Source: Magnolia sinica (Eukaryota > Streptophyta > Magnoliopsida > Magnoliales > Magnoliaceae). Taken from it: 64,000 bases of DNA. The position numbers were made by a program, and so were the translations under genes. The notes below the pieces were generated by a model, which was not told the origin of the DNA, did not search any database, and saw nothing but the letters and a program-made list of their open reading frames with translations. The first letter of the stretch is position 1; each line of letters opens with the position of its first letter. Below, in pieces: positions 34,301 to 46,459 of the stretch. The DNA lies in contig NC_080588.1 of NCBI RefSeq assembly GCF_029962835.1, positions 60,970,001 to 61,034,000 on the forward strand, written 5' to 3'.

Positions 34301-35210
34301 ACTTGTAGGAATCAAACTAAGTCCTATCCGGTTTCAGAAGGTGACATTTCCCATCAGAGCACTCCCACTATGCTATCCGATTCGTCTATGTTCTTTGTAA
34401 CTTTTCTTTTTAGGTCATCCTTCTGTTTCCGACAGTTTCTCTTGAAGTGTCCATTCATGTCACAATAGAAGCATCTGTCCTTAACCATTGATTTCGATCT
34501 AGACTTTTTCTTTCTGTCAAACCGAGATCGCTCCATAGATCTCCCACGTCCCTAACCCCCCTTCACAACTAACCATCTACCTAAGAGTCTTCATTGCTTG
34601 ACTTCTTCCTCATCTAGTTAAAAATGAGAGCTGTAGTGATTTCTTGTAAATTCACTGTACTTTTTCCATACAACAACAGAGTAGTGACGAGATGGTCGTA
34701 TGATGTGGGAAGCAATGCTAAAAGAAGCACCACTTTTATCTTTATCCTTAATCATTATTCTAAGCCTTAACAACTTGCTACAATATTCGTAAACGAGTTC
34801 ATGTGCTCTAAGATATCCGATCCATTCTTTATTCGTAGATCAAAAAGCTGTTTTTTCACAAACAACTTGTTAGTGAGGGATTTCGTCATGTATATGTCTT
34901 CTGGTTTCTTCTACATCTCCAGGGATGATTTCTCATCTAGAATATTGTATATGACTTCATTTGATAGACACAGACGAATGGTGCTCATAGCATTCTCCCC
35001 AAATTTACTCCAGTCATAATTCGACATCTTCTTCGATTTAATCTTTAACAATGCCTTGCTCAATCCTTGTGATACTAGAATATCATTAACCTTTTACTTC
35101 ACAAATTGAAATTATTATTCCCATTAAATTTCTAGATATCGAATTTCGACCTTAACATCTTTGCTGATTTTTTGAACATCCTTAAACTTGAAGCTCTGAT
35201 ACCACTTTAT
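31380..35210 (-). pseudogene. Degenerate Ty1/copia retrotransposon, internal region
   Basis: Minus-strand order from the right is gag, protease, integrase, reverse transcriptase, RNase H, the copia order. Gag similarity spans about 34560-35030. An intact zinc knuckle CFYCDMNGHFKRNC lies at about 34435-34476. Integrase pieces include GLPKSSWAEAIN and SPSTALD (33266-33451), then GVKGYKLWD and SHKVVISR (33017-33253). The RT catalytic box reads CVDDM in place of YVDDM near 32250-32280. The RNase H signature TTEAEYMAV is at about 31640-31665, followed by an in-frame stop. Similarity ends at the LTKP motif near 31400-31420, so the 3' end and 3' LTR are gone. Many stops and frameshifts: not functional. 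Confidence 0.9.
35193..35204 (-). other. Primer-binding site for initiator-Met tRNA
   Basis: Minus strand reads TGGTATCAGAGC, the standard match to the 3' end of plant initiator tRNA-Met used by copia elements. It lies 6 bp inside the LTR edge. Confidence 0.9.
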
Positions 35211-35992
35211 TGTGATAAACAGGGCTTGACATTGATACAACTTTGTTGTAATCCCGAAACCTAACAAACCCGGATAAACCATAAGTATTAGATAACCCAA
35301 CAAACCCGGATCAACCATAAATATTAGTTATTCGGATCTAATAGCACTGTTAATCCATGCGCTTTGCAGGAGCACGTTCAATGAAGATAAAACAATTAAA
35401 ATAAATAGAATAACCAAAACAATCAAGCAAAGAAACATAAAATGCACCGATTTTATGTGGAAAACCCTTGTGGGAAAAAACAACGACACAAAGTGACAAA
35501 GATATCCACTATAATTAAAAATCCTTAGAGTTTATACCACTCACCTTCTCCGATCACAGAGGCAACCCAATCTCCCCTTGCAATACGCACCTAGAAAAAT
35601 CCTAACCTATTGAGAAAATTCCGTCCCAAGCCCTTACAAGTATTGAGAACTCTCCCACCTTGAAAAATCCTTGCCCTTAGAGAGAAAATACTTGTATTAC
35701 TTAATCCCTAATCGCAATCAGACTTAAATACTCCGACTTACGCTAAACCGCGTAATGCCATCAGTTGACCGACGAACTATCAGTCGGATCGACAACACGC
35801 TGTTGGTCAGATCAACCCAGATTGACAGGTCCCCTACTCTGTTGCTGTTTCCTAGTTAAAAGTCTCCACATTGTCAGTCAAACTGACAATGTCCTGTTTC
35901 CTACTCCAAACTACGTAGAATCCAAGGCATCTGCACACACTCACCTTAAACACAACTCCACTACAATACATGTGTTCTAGGAAGTTGTTACA
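35211..35992 (-). mobile_element. 5' LTR of the copia relic
   Basis: Bounded by TG at 35211 (TGTGATAAAC) and CA at about 35992 (GTTGTTACA), about 782 bp. Contains a TTTTATGTGGAAAACCC...GTGGGAAAAAAC segment common in copia LTRs. The outer edge is inferred from the TG...CA rule because the partner LTR is missing. Confidence 0.7.
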
Positions 35993-38161
35993 ATTCTGAG
36001 TTCTGTGGGGCTCAATGCGTTATCTATTTAACATACACTAAATTGATCAGAGGTAGTACCTCATGTTCACAAATATTAGCTTGCTATAAAACTCAACTGG
36101 GTCATAATGCGAAGAACATTTCAAATTACATCTAAAACCTCCAAGTTGATCATGTTGTATGTCTTGCCTGAGTTTTTGATTAATATGATTTTTGAAGGTT
36201 CTTTTTTTTTTAAAAAATAATAATTTATTTTTGCAATTATGAGCCCACATGCAAACAAGCTTATGGTTGGCATGGAATATTACACACTATTTTTGGCCCA
36301 CATACAAACCTATGGTTAGCGTCATGTTTTAATTTTTTTCCCATGGTGTGGCTTCTCTTCATTCGGGTGATTCTCACTTGATGGATGGGTTGGATGGAAT
36401 ATACATACTATGGGCCCAACACTTGAATTTATGGTTGACATCCTATTCAAAATTTCTCCTCTCCCCTGTGATGTGGCTCACTCGAGTTGTGGATTGGGCA
36501 TATATTTTGGCCCAAGGTCTAATGTGCTGTAGGACGTGCCGCAAATGCATTCTTAGCATGACTAGACTAAAAGAAGCCTAAACAAAAGCGAAAGTAGTCG
36601 GTCAGAGTTGGACTCAATCATGCATACGATATAACATACTAGGTCCCATGCGTGTCTGGTTTAAAGAAATTCATTCCGAATATGAAAAAAATTATCATTT
36701 GAAGTATTGATCATAAAATAACCGTAACTTTTGATTTAGGCATCGTCATGAAACATATAACCTATTAATTTTTATACAGGTCATGGACATCCATTTTGTA
36801 AAAAAATGCTCATCTTGAAGGTCAAAATAAAACATTTAGAAAATATTTACTAATTTTAGAAAATTTTATTTTCATTGTATCTCCTTATTCTTATAGTTTT
36901 ATAATTTTCGTATTTTTTAGAAGTTGTAAAAATGCCTCGAATGTTCCAGTAAGATTTATTTAGTGTTATTATTTTTAGCAAATTAGACTTTAGAGAGATT
37001 TTTTTACTATTTTGACAAATTTTGAATTAAGATTTTAGTTTTATTTATTAGTAGTATAATCGAGAAATCATACATACATTTTTCAATAAAATATTCGAGT
37101 TTTCTCTTTAATTATTTCTTTTGGATTCAAGATCTATCTTATGCATTTAAGGTTTTAACTGCTCAAGAAATATGGTGATCTTCTTCATTACTAGTTCATG
37201 CTCTTTCTTGCATCATAATGTCAACGTGCGCATCACACACATGCAAAAACATAGGCCCTACATAGCTTAAGGTTGTACTTGTATATTCTCTATATTTCTC
37301 TAGTTAACAATTGCTTCCTCTTCTTTCACGTGAGAGCACCTGCCATGTAAGGTTTTGATTCTGGTTGTTTGTTGATGATACTTCACAACATTTCGTGTAA
37401 TGTTGTTATTCATTCTCGTGACTCAATTCCACAACTTGATGTGTACCTCATGCCTGTTATGTTGAAATTCTTTTCTTACAAAGCTATCCTAAGTGTAAAA
37501 TATTTATCTAGGCTACCTAACCAATGGAATTTAAATACGTACAATTTTATTTTTTTTGTTTCATGTTTATCTTTAAGTGATTAATTTTTCTATCTTTCTG
37601 CCTCAACTCTATCATGTCTTGCCGTCCTTAAAAATACCATTAAGATAATATAGTATGAGTTGTACATGTAGTACCCATAAATAGATAGTACAAACTTATT
37701 TTCCTAGATAAGCATGGATTTCTATACTATTTCATGACTCCCCGAGTTAACTCGACTTGATGAGATTTTAACCTAAGTCAGTAGAAAACTTGCTCATGAG
37801 AGTAACCCAATCTCGACTTGACCTAAGCTATGACAAAGACACATGTATGGTTGGTGAGTTGCCACTTATTAAATGGTGCTCAGCTAATATAAGAGTCCAA
37901 GCTCCAAGCCCATGATGTCTCTTTCTTTGTTATACATGATAATAGGTTTGAGGGTTAGGTAGAAACTAACTTTTTTTTCGATAATAAAATTCAAGCATTC
38001 TACATTTATAAAAAATTATTGAAATTTGTTTAATAGAAAATGATGTTGTCATCTGAAATGCATTATCTCGTGGTAATCATTTAATAAGGAATGGATGGCT
38101 CACCTAAATCTTGTGACTCTTGTGTCCCCCCATCTCAAGATTTTGTGATTTAATGGCCAAC
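35993..38161. repeat. Segmental repeat block, unit 1, right part
   Basis: 37200-37520 matches 52500-52985 (GGTTGTACTTGTAT, GCTTCCTCTTCTTTCACG, CAACTTGATGTGTACCTCA, ATTCTTTTCTTA). 37730-38160 matches 53690-54110 (GAGTTAACTCGACTTGATGA, CCATGATG...CTCTTTCTTTGTT, CATTTAATAAGGAATGGATG). 36640-37190 is AT-rich and unassigned. A decayed FB-MULE-like arm pair may lie at 36250-36530. Confidence 0.65.
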
Positions 38162-38838
38162 TGATATAAAGCAGGTTGCAGACAATTACGTGGCAAAGAT
38201 GGACTAGAGAAGGCCCAATCGGAGGTAGAAATGATTTAGACCATCAGAACATTAAATCAATCATATCTCGCAAACGGGGATGATTTTTTCGACATATTAT
38301 ATTTGATTTTGGAGTAGGAGAAGCTACTTAAGCCAACCAACCCTGCTATGCCGGGTTGCCCATGCTAGATTTGTGAGATTCCATTAGATCGAAGATCAAA
38401 AGTCACATTAATTTTTGTTTTTACTATAAATAATAAGTTTTAGTTCAAGTATAACTTTTGATCATTTGAGTTATAGGAGTCATGCCTAGTATGAAAAGGA
38501 CTTAGAAAAGTTAGGAGAATAGCGTGGTTGAGCCAAATTAGGCACTTGCTAATTTTAGCCAAAACCCATGAAGTCTAATAAGAATGGATGCTATCTACAA
38601 ATTTATATTAAGTTTTTAAAGATATTTGAGTTGGAGTTTGAATTTAAAACTCCGGCCTAGTTTTGAGCTCATTGTTTAAAGGGTTATAATTTCATTTTTT
38701 TTTTGTTAATATCATCAATCAAATTATTTTAAATTTATTAGAAATTATTTTCACTCTTATCCAGAGAGCTCGATGAATTTGGAATAGATATCCCCCTAGA
38801 AGACGGTGATTGACCTCATCAAGTCCCTCCCTGCATCA
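38162..38838 (+). mobile_element. Solo LTR, TGATG...CATCA family, copy 3
   Basis: Starts TGATATAAAGCAGG and ends CCCTCCCTGCATCA; matches 19261-19904 with more mutations. Flanking 5-mers CCAAC and CCCAC agree at 4 of 5. Unit 3 of the segmental repeat lacks it at the matching place near 54105. Confidence 0.78.
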
Positions 38839-39450
38839 CCCACACTTGTGTAGAAAATGGATGGTTTAGTGGATGCAATTTATCGTACATGATGATGGGC
38901 CATATGCTATTTTTGGAGCAGAGAGCATATATGGTACGGTAGACTAGATGAACCATTGTGATTTCTTGCACATGTGAAAAGTGAACACATATAGGGATTG
39001 GCATTTGGATAGCTACACGCGAGTAGCTGATTTTGTACCTCCTTCGGTTTATTTGATATTCTAGTATAATTGTTAATAGAAGTATAAACCATGTAAGTAA
39101 TGACACATCTGTTCTGGGAACTAAAGTTTGTAAATGGAATTTTGAAAATTATGATTTTGAAATTCTTCTAGATTTGTGCCGCTGTATTTAATGGGTGGAA
39201 GATAAGAAAGATGATACCATGCGTTTACCGTAAGTTCAAGCTTTGTGAGGTCCACACATAAGTAGAATCCAAACCATGCATCTAGTCAATCTCATGTATA
39301 ATCACGCCTAAAACATATATGTTGTGTGACTCATTTAAATTTTAAGATGTCTTGAGTTTCAGGGCATCCCTTCATCTTGGTGAGCCTCATCTGATGACTA
39401 TGTCAGATGACATATGAAAAACATGGTGGACCCCACCTTCCATGTGAAAG
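38839..39450. repeat. Segmental repeat material
   Basis: 39120-39450 matches 44560-44835: GTTTGAGCTTTGTGAGG / GTTCAAGCTTTGTGAGG, CTAAAACATATATGTTG, and CCACCTTCCATGTGAAAGTTT against CCACATTCCATCCGAAAGTTT. 38839-39119 is unassigned. Confidence 0.6.
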
Positions 39451-39459
39451 TTTTCATTG

Positions 39460-39941
39460 GGACATGGTTTGGCTAGTGACCCTGCCACTAGCTAATGACC
39501 AATAGTCGGTGCTCCGTGGGCCACACCATGACGTATATGTGTTTCATCCACGCTGTCCAACTATTTTTCCAGATCATCACAGAAACAATGTTGATTGAAC
39601 ACCTGCCATTAAAAACTTCTTGGGGCCACAAAAGTTTTGGATCAAGTTGATGTTTGTTTTTTACTCTTCGTCCAGATATGTATGACCTAGTCAACAAGTT
39701 GGATGTCAAATAAACATTATAGTGGGCCATATGTGGTTTTTTAATGGTGAACATTCAATCTATGCTATTTTCGTGTAGTGTGGTCCACTTGAGATTTAGA
39801 TCCCCTCATTTTAGGGATCAAGCCCTAAAATGATTAAAAAAAATAATGAATGAATGGTATGGATAAAACATGCATCATGATGAAGCCCACATAGCACAAA
39901 TAAGTAACCACGTGTCACGTGTCGCTAGCCAAACCGCATCC
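39460..39941. mobile_element. FB-MULE copy with 9-bp duplication
   Basis: TTTTCATTG at 39451-39459 against TTTTTATTG at 39942-39950 (8 of 9). Ends GGACATGGTTTGGCTAG and GCTAGCCAAACCGCATCC. The related site near 44835 has no insertion. Confidence 0.87.
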
Positions 39942-40059
39942 TTTTTATTGGGCCTCTGCTTTCCAGTGTTTCAATGTTTCCCCATATTTTCAATAATAAT
40001 GATACATTACACGATACAATTAATATATCGATTACCAATAATACATATATGTATTCCAA

Positions 40060-40450
40060 AGGTTTTTGAGACACATCCAAGAATCAATTGAACCACACCA
40101 CACAAAATAATAGGGATTGAATGCCTATAATTGAAAGCTTCTTGGAGTCACAGGAGTTTTGGATCAAGCTGATGATTGCATTTTCCCTTCATCCAGGGTT
40201 ACATGACTTTAGGAGCAGGTTAGATGGAATTAAATGAAACATTGTTGTGGGCGTCAAGATGTTTTCAATGGTAGGCATTCGATCTCCACTATTTCTGTGG
40301 TGTGGTCCACTTGAGCTTTGGATCTACCTCAATACTGTGCTCATGCCCTAAAATTAGCTAGCAAAATGGATAGATGGGGTCGATAAAACATATGCATTAT
40401 GGTGAGGTCCAAAGAGCTTTGACACCAGCTGGCTTGCTAGTGTTGGCTCA
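40060..40450. mobile_element. FB-MULE copy, left arm reduced
   Basis: Short left arm (ATTGAACCACACCACAC), loop (GAGCAGGTTAGATGGAA) and full right arm (GCATTATGGTGAGGTCC). The left outer part is replaced by unrelated AT-rich sequence. Confidence 0.65.
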
Positions 40451-40465
40451 CCAACCGGTCCAGAT

Positions 40466-41445
40466 GAAAAATGAGGCGGCTATACTCATTAAGTGGGCCA
40501 CACCAAATCATTCCATCAGCTATGTATTGATTTTGACGCACTCGAGCATGGCCCACTTTCTTTAAAAATCAGATATCCTACACTTATTACACATTTGTGA
40601 TCATTTCTTGGAAGGCTAAAATTGCACCACTAGGGCTGAGCTCTCCGCTTGCGTCGAATTTGTGCTCTCTTGCATGGGAAATTATTTAATATCTTGGCCA
40701 TTACTTTAGATTCAACGGTTAGGATAGACTCGTTCTGTCATAAGTCGAGTATGACTCGCCCGAGTCAAGAGGTGGATTAGCCTGACTAGCCCCAGTCAGA
40801 GGTAACTCATGGTATCAAACTGGTTTCAACCGTTCAATTAATGTCCACCAATTTGATAGTCAGATAAAATAATATTAATTTTTCATTCTACGTGCATGTG
40901 TATTATCCATTGCACTCTGCCCGAGTACCAAAGTATTTCATGATTCCAAAAGACTAGACGTCCACAACCTCCGGAAACCATTTTCAACAATTTCGTAGAA
41001 AATGTTGGAAGATGTAATTTTCAGGCCAATCGGTAAAGGATGACACATGATGCCAATTCATGCATGCAACGACTGCACAAGTGGCATCTTTATAGCTCGA
41101 TCTGAATTATCCAAATGGTGGGCCTCACTATAGATGAACATGTACACAAGCTTAGAGTGATTGTATCTGTATAAACTTATCTTCCATTAGTTGACTATTT
41201 CTTATATTGACCATTCATCGGAGCAAAGTTCCTGAAAAATCAGCTTTCAGTACTGATAAAATGTATGAGGAATAACCACGTAAGGACCCAACGTATTTAA
41301 AATAAATAGATGGTAAATGATCCAATGCAATGTATGTCGTATTGGATTTTATGCTTCTTTAGAACAATGAATTTCCTTAATTAATGCTTGTTATTAGTTA
41401 TTGTTAATTCTCTGTATATGAATAGATATGATTAGAGAAACTTCA
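40466..41445. repeat. Segmental repeat block, unit 2
   Basis: Starts ATGAGGCGGCTATACTCATT and follows units 1 and 3 without the FB-MULE insertions found in unit 1, including the empty site near 41099-41107. It ends where the second copia relic begins. Confidence 0.78.
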
Positions 41446-43773
41446 TGTGATTTTTACTACAAAATTTCATGGAAATGATGCAATATTCGACTTATATATC
41501 TGTATCTTACCAGTAATGTACGATCTCTTAGTAGATTTCTCCTCACAGGTGGCTACTCCACTTGCTCCTATACCTCTTCCAATGGCTCAGCTTCTTCTTG
41601 TGTCTTACCTTTTTCGACTTCAACATCAATAACTATCGATTTTTTTGCTTTCTTATATTTATCCTTTCGGAATAAGGAATTTTAATCAAACTTGATGTCA
41701 TGGCTAATCGCGATCTTCCGTGTGACCTGGTTATACAGCTTGTATACCTTTACACCATCACCATGGCTAACACAGGCATACTTCTTCGACCTTTTGGTCT
41801 AACTTATATATTTCTACTGACAGTACATGAGAGTAAGTGTCACAATCAAATATTTGCAGTCTTGAGTAGTTTATATCATTATTACTGTACACTTCTTCTG
41901 AAATTTAACAACCGATCGACATAAATAGAGACCAATTCACTAGATTGGAAGCCGTGTTAACGACTTCAGTTTATAGTTCCTTGCCTAACCCAGCATTGCT
42001 CAACATCCTTCAGGCTCTCTCCTAGAGAGTCTGATTCATTTGTTCCGCCATACCATTATACTCTTGCATGCCTAATTGTGTTATGTCATAAGATCCCCTC
42101 GTATTTACAAAACTAATTGAATTCATTTGAAGTAAATTCTCCATAATTGTCTGTCTTTAATATTTTCAACTTTCGTGCTTTCTACTTTTCTACAATCACC
42201 TTTCACATATTGAAGGTGGTGAAACATCATATTTTTATTTCATAAAGTAAATCCAGACTTTTCTATAGTAGTCATTTATGAATAAAACAAAAAATGATGA
42301 CCCCCCTCCAGAAACAACATACGACTACTCTCATACTTCTGAATGCACAATAGTTGTTTACCATATGTATAATGCTTGCATATATTAAAATCAACACTTT
42401 TAAAATTAACAATCAAGTAACGATAAAAAAATACCTTCATACCATGCTCACTCATGTGGCCTATGCGCACATGTCACAAATGTGCCGATGTGGACTCCTC
42501 TACAAATGATACTGCACCATCCGATATAGTATTCCCGATCAACTTGTAAAAGTTACCACTCCATTATGCTTTCATTACAATGAGTACCCCATTTGAAACT
42601 TTCGTGACGCTATTAAATTCGGTGAACTTACGCCCAAGTGCATTAAGAGTTCTCAGGGATATCAGATCTTCCTTATCTCAGGAATACGTCTCATATCCAT
42701 CAGGATACATTCCGTTATATTAAATATCTTAATACATACAATGCCGACACCAACAACCTTATAGGCAAAGTCATTACCTATAAACACTTGGCCACCATTA
42801 CACTCGCTGTAATTGGTGAACCAACTCCACTGAAAATTCATGTAGTATGAAGCCCCCAAATTAAAAATCCACTTATTGCTGAGATACTCGAATTTGGATG
42901 CGGTTAGAATGTCACAACCACTCACCTTCTCACTGGATTCCACTATGTTTTCCTTCTTCAGCATTCCATCTTATTTTTCTCCTTTTTGGGCTTTAGGATT
43001 CCAACAATCATTCTTCATATGCCCTTATCTCTCACAATTACAACACTTCATATTCCATTTACCCTTAGACTTAGATTGAGATTGTGAGTTTTCATTCTTC
43101 CACTCAAAATTTCTTCTCCTAGCAACCAACACATCCGTAGAGGAATCACCACAATTGTTATTCATTCTCAAATATTTCAAATGAAAGGCTAAGATGACAG
43201 TTTTGACCTCTATAGTCTTCCTATCATGGCACAGTGTCTATGAGACTCTTATAAGACTCTGGAAAAGAGCTCAACAGAATTAGGGCATGGTCGTCCTCGT
43301 CAATTTTCACTTCCACACTCCTCAGTTTATAAAGTAACTGATTAAACATGTTGAAGTGTTTATTAATATCAAACCCTTCTGTCATCTTTAGATTATAAAA
43401 TTGCATTTTCAGATACAGACGATTACTTAGAGATTTCGTCGTGTACACGCTTTTTAACTTTGTCCAAAGCCTTGCGATGGTCTTTTGATCAAGGACATTA
43501 TAAAAGATCGACCTCATCGGACATGCATAATTGAATCAAGGTTTTCGCTCTCTCATCTATTTCTTCCCACTCTTCATAGCTCGTAGTCACTGGACGCAAG
43601 GAGTGCATATTGTAATCTTTGTTAAACTAGAAGGTCTCTCATCTTTACCTTCCACAGTTCAAAGTTATTTTTCCCGGTGAACTTTTTAATTTCATACTTA
43701 ATGTTTGACGCTTTTATCAACATGTTTCATATTTTAACTCGAATCCCAACATATAGCTCTTGTAGCACTTTTT
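41446..43773 (-). pseudogene. Second degenerate Ty1/copia element, 5' half only
   Basis: Minus-strand gag of the UBN2 type at 43224-43517 (LWTKLKSVYTTKSLSNRLYL, then ALILLSSFPESYKSL). Zinc knuckle at about 43000-43045 has Cys/His spacing CX2CX4HX4C but a stop codon inside. The protease region (42662-42964) reads WIFNLGASYYMN where copia proteases have a DSG catalytic triplet, so the catalytic Asp is lost. Integrase C-terminal remnants run to about 41450 (an RRNLLRDRT-type end). RT and RNase H are absent. A decayed primer-binding site lies at 43756-43767 (GCTCTTGTAGCA on the plus strand). Not functional. Confidence 0.85.
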
Positions 43774-44381
43774 GGGAGACATGGAAGCAAACCCCAAATT
43801 CAAATCAAACAGAAGAAAGATTAACACAACAAAGCACACACAAGAGCACATAAGTTTTATGTGAAAAAAAAACTCTTGAAGGAAACAACCATGGCACAAA
43901 GCGATGATGATCTGCTATGAAATGAAATTACAAGATATTAGATGAACTTACAAATGCGAAAACCCACATTTTCTCCCTTCAAAACCCAAGAATCGATTTA
44001 GCCCTTCTTGATCTACCCTAATCCCATAATTACACCCATATATATATATAGTGTTACACCTAGAATAGGAAACAAATTTCACAATTATGCAAAACTGCGT
44101 GCACTGCTAATTTAATCTAAGTATTGATCAATCGAGATCGATTGAGCTACCCTTGATCGATCAAGCTCCCACATATTCAATCAATTGAACATGCTCAAAA
44201 GTGTCTAAAGAGTTTACATGAAAATTTTGAAATTTATCGATCGCTCGAACCCCCGAAGTTCAATTGATAGAACCTATTTAAAATTGCGGAGAGACCAATC
44301 TATATAATCCAAGGTTCACTTTATCGATCGAGCAGCCTGTTCAATTGCTTGAACTCCCCTGTTTTGTACAGATTGAAAACA
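43774..44381 (-). mobile_element. 5' LTR of the second copia relic
   Basis: Lies where the LTR should be relative to the decayed primer site. Contains TTTTATGTGAAAAAAAAAC and GGAAACAACCATGGCAC, paralleling the LTR at 35211. The outer edge (GATTGAAAACA, about 44381) is inferred from the CA end and from resumption of segmental-repeat sequence. Confidence 0.6.
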
Positions 44382-44935
44382 TCTAGACAACTAACTTGAG
44401 GTTGTGAATTTGATTCTTCAGCTGTAAAAAAATTATTTTCATTAAGAATTGATGAACTCTTTGAGTGACTCAGTCTATGTCATGTCAAGTCGTGTAGAGT
44501 TTTACTACTCAGGAAAGCTTTCTTTACATATGAAGTAAAAATCCTATAGTGGTCAATTCTGAATTTGAAATTCTGTTAGATCCCCGCCACCATCTTTAAT
44601 AAGAAAAATGATAACACGTGTTTACTATATGTTTGAGCTTTGTGAGGCCTAGGTGTGATTTGTATGTCGAATTTAAAACTGTTCATGTGCCTCCTCGTGT
44701 ACAATCATGCCTAAAATATATATGTTGCAACCCACTTAATTTTGGGATTTCCTTCTAGGATGGGTCTCACTTGATGATTATGTTGGATGATAAATGAATA
44801 ACATAGTGGCCCCACATTCCATCCGAAAGTTTGTATCACGGGCGTTCCTTTTTGCAGTATCCCACATTGTTTCCTTTTTGTGTTGCAGACATGCCTTATT
44901 GAACAGGTTTGATTTTGGTCATCTAACCCTAAAAT
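44382..44935. repeat. Segmental repeat block, unit 2, right part
   Basis: 44395-44560 resembles 31090-31200 and 51360-51985 (TTGAGGTTGTGAATTTGA, ATATGAAGTAAAAATCCTATA). 44560-44835 matches 39120-39450. Confidence 0.6.
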
Positions 44936-45431
44936 TGGAGGGATAATCTAATGCATGGGTCGGTAGGCACTCAATATCACGGTGGGCCCATGCAGCTTGG
45001 AAGACATTCTAGTTTCTATACACCCACCGTTGAAAGCTTCTTGGATCTACCATGATGTTTATTTTCCATCCAACCGGTTGATAAGGTCACATGGATCTAA
45101 GTGAAGGGAAAACACAATATCAACTTGTTGAAACTTCTTTAGCCTCCAAGAAGTTTTCAACGACAAGCGTTATTATCTCCTCTGCTTTTCATGGTATGGT
45201 GTACTTAAGCTTTGTATCCGTTTCATTTTCAGGCCCATGTTCTAAATTAATGTAGCAAAATGGATAAAAGACATGGATAAAACACATACATTATGGTGGC
45301 CACGGTACTGTTGTCTACGCTAGCACCTTCTCAGTCCCAGCTATTGCGCGTGCCATTTCTCTTCTGACAACATGCCACGTGTAGAATATCCAATTGGTGC
45401 AAAGGGTGGGTGATAACACGACGACACCAGT
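44936..45431. mobile_element. FB-MULE copy, left arm shortened
   Basis: A vestigial left arm (ATCACGGTGGGCCCATG), loop CCATCCAACCGGTTGATAAGG, right arm ACATACATTATGGTGGCC. 45330-45431 repeats a motif seen at 27165-27235 (AACATGCCACGTGTAGAAT, TCCAATTGGTG.AAAG). Confidence 0.6.
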
Positions 45432-46455
45432 ACGAAAAGGACATGGTTTGGTTGGTGACAGTGCCAGTCAGAAAGCTGACGTCAAAGTTCTGTGAGCCCC
45501 ACAATGATGTATGCCTTTATATTCAATTTTTTTAGTGCATGTGCCAAAAAATACCGCGGATATAAAAATCAAGTGAACCACACCAGGAAATAGCAGGGAT
45601 TGAATGCCAACTGCTAAAAACTTAACAGGGTTATAAAAGTTTTGGATCAAGCCGATATTTGTGTTTTCCCTTCATTCTGGGTCACGTGACTTTATCAGTA
45701 CAGGTTGAATGGAAAATAAATATTACGGTGGGCCTCAAGAAACTTTCAACTATAAGTGTTTAATTCCGACTATGTCCTACGGTGCAGTCCATTGAAGCTT
45801 TGTATCTGCCTTATTTTTAGGCTCTTTCACAGAAGCGGATTTCCTGCCAAAGCCTGCCGTAGGAAGTTCCTAGGCTTTGATGCTAGGTGGGGCCTACAGT
45901 GATGTTTGTGAGAAATCCACACTGGCCATCCCATATGGGAGCTCATTTTAGGACATGTGACCAAAAATGAGTTAGATCCAAGACTCAAGTGTGTCCGATC
46001 GAGAGGAAAAACTAAGGAAAGAGTTTCCTACGGTTGAAACCTTCCTGGGATCTTCCTTGATATTTATATTCCATCCAAACTGTTTGTAAGGTCATTCCCA
46101 CTCAGATGAATTGAAAAAACCAAAAATATCTCTTGATATGAACCTTTGTGGCTATATGAATGTTTCAAATGGTGGTCAATAAATATAAACTATTTCCCTT
46201 GGTGCGGACCACTTGAGTTTTAGATAGATCCCATTTTTTGTATTATGTCCTAAAATGACCTTCCAAAACGGATGGACGGTGTGGATTTATAAGAAACATC
46301 ACCGCATGCCCCACCTAGCTAGCATCCCAACGCAAAAGCTCCCTGCAAGAGGCTTTCGCAGGAAATCTGTATCCCTCTTTCCCTAAAATGAGCAAGCAAA
46401 ATTGATAAACCACCTTATCAAACATATACATCATGGTGGGATTCGTGGATCTTGG
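45432..46455. mobile_element. FB-MULE copy split by another FB-MULE
   Basis: Left end GGACATGGTTTGGTTGG, arms and loop to 45829. The right arm resumes at 46383 (CTAAAATGAGCAAGC, ACATATACATCATGGTGGG). The split point is the duplication of the inner element. Confidence 0.78.
45830..46373. mobile_element. Nested FB-MULE copy, GGATTTCCTGC-ended subgroup
   Basis: Flanks GCTCTTTCA (45821-45829) and CCTCTTTCC (46374-46382) agree at 7 of 9. Ends GAAGCGGATTTCCTGCC and GGCTTTCGCAGGAAATCTG. Loop as in 29946-30461 and 58055-58491. Confidence 0.8.
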
Positions 46456-46459
46456 AAAG

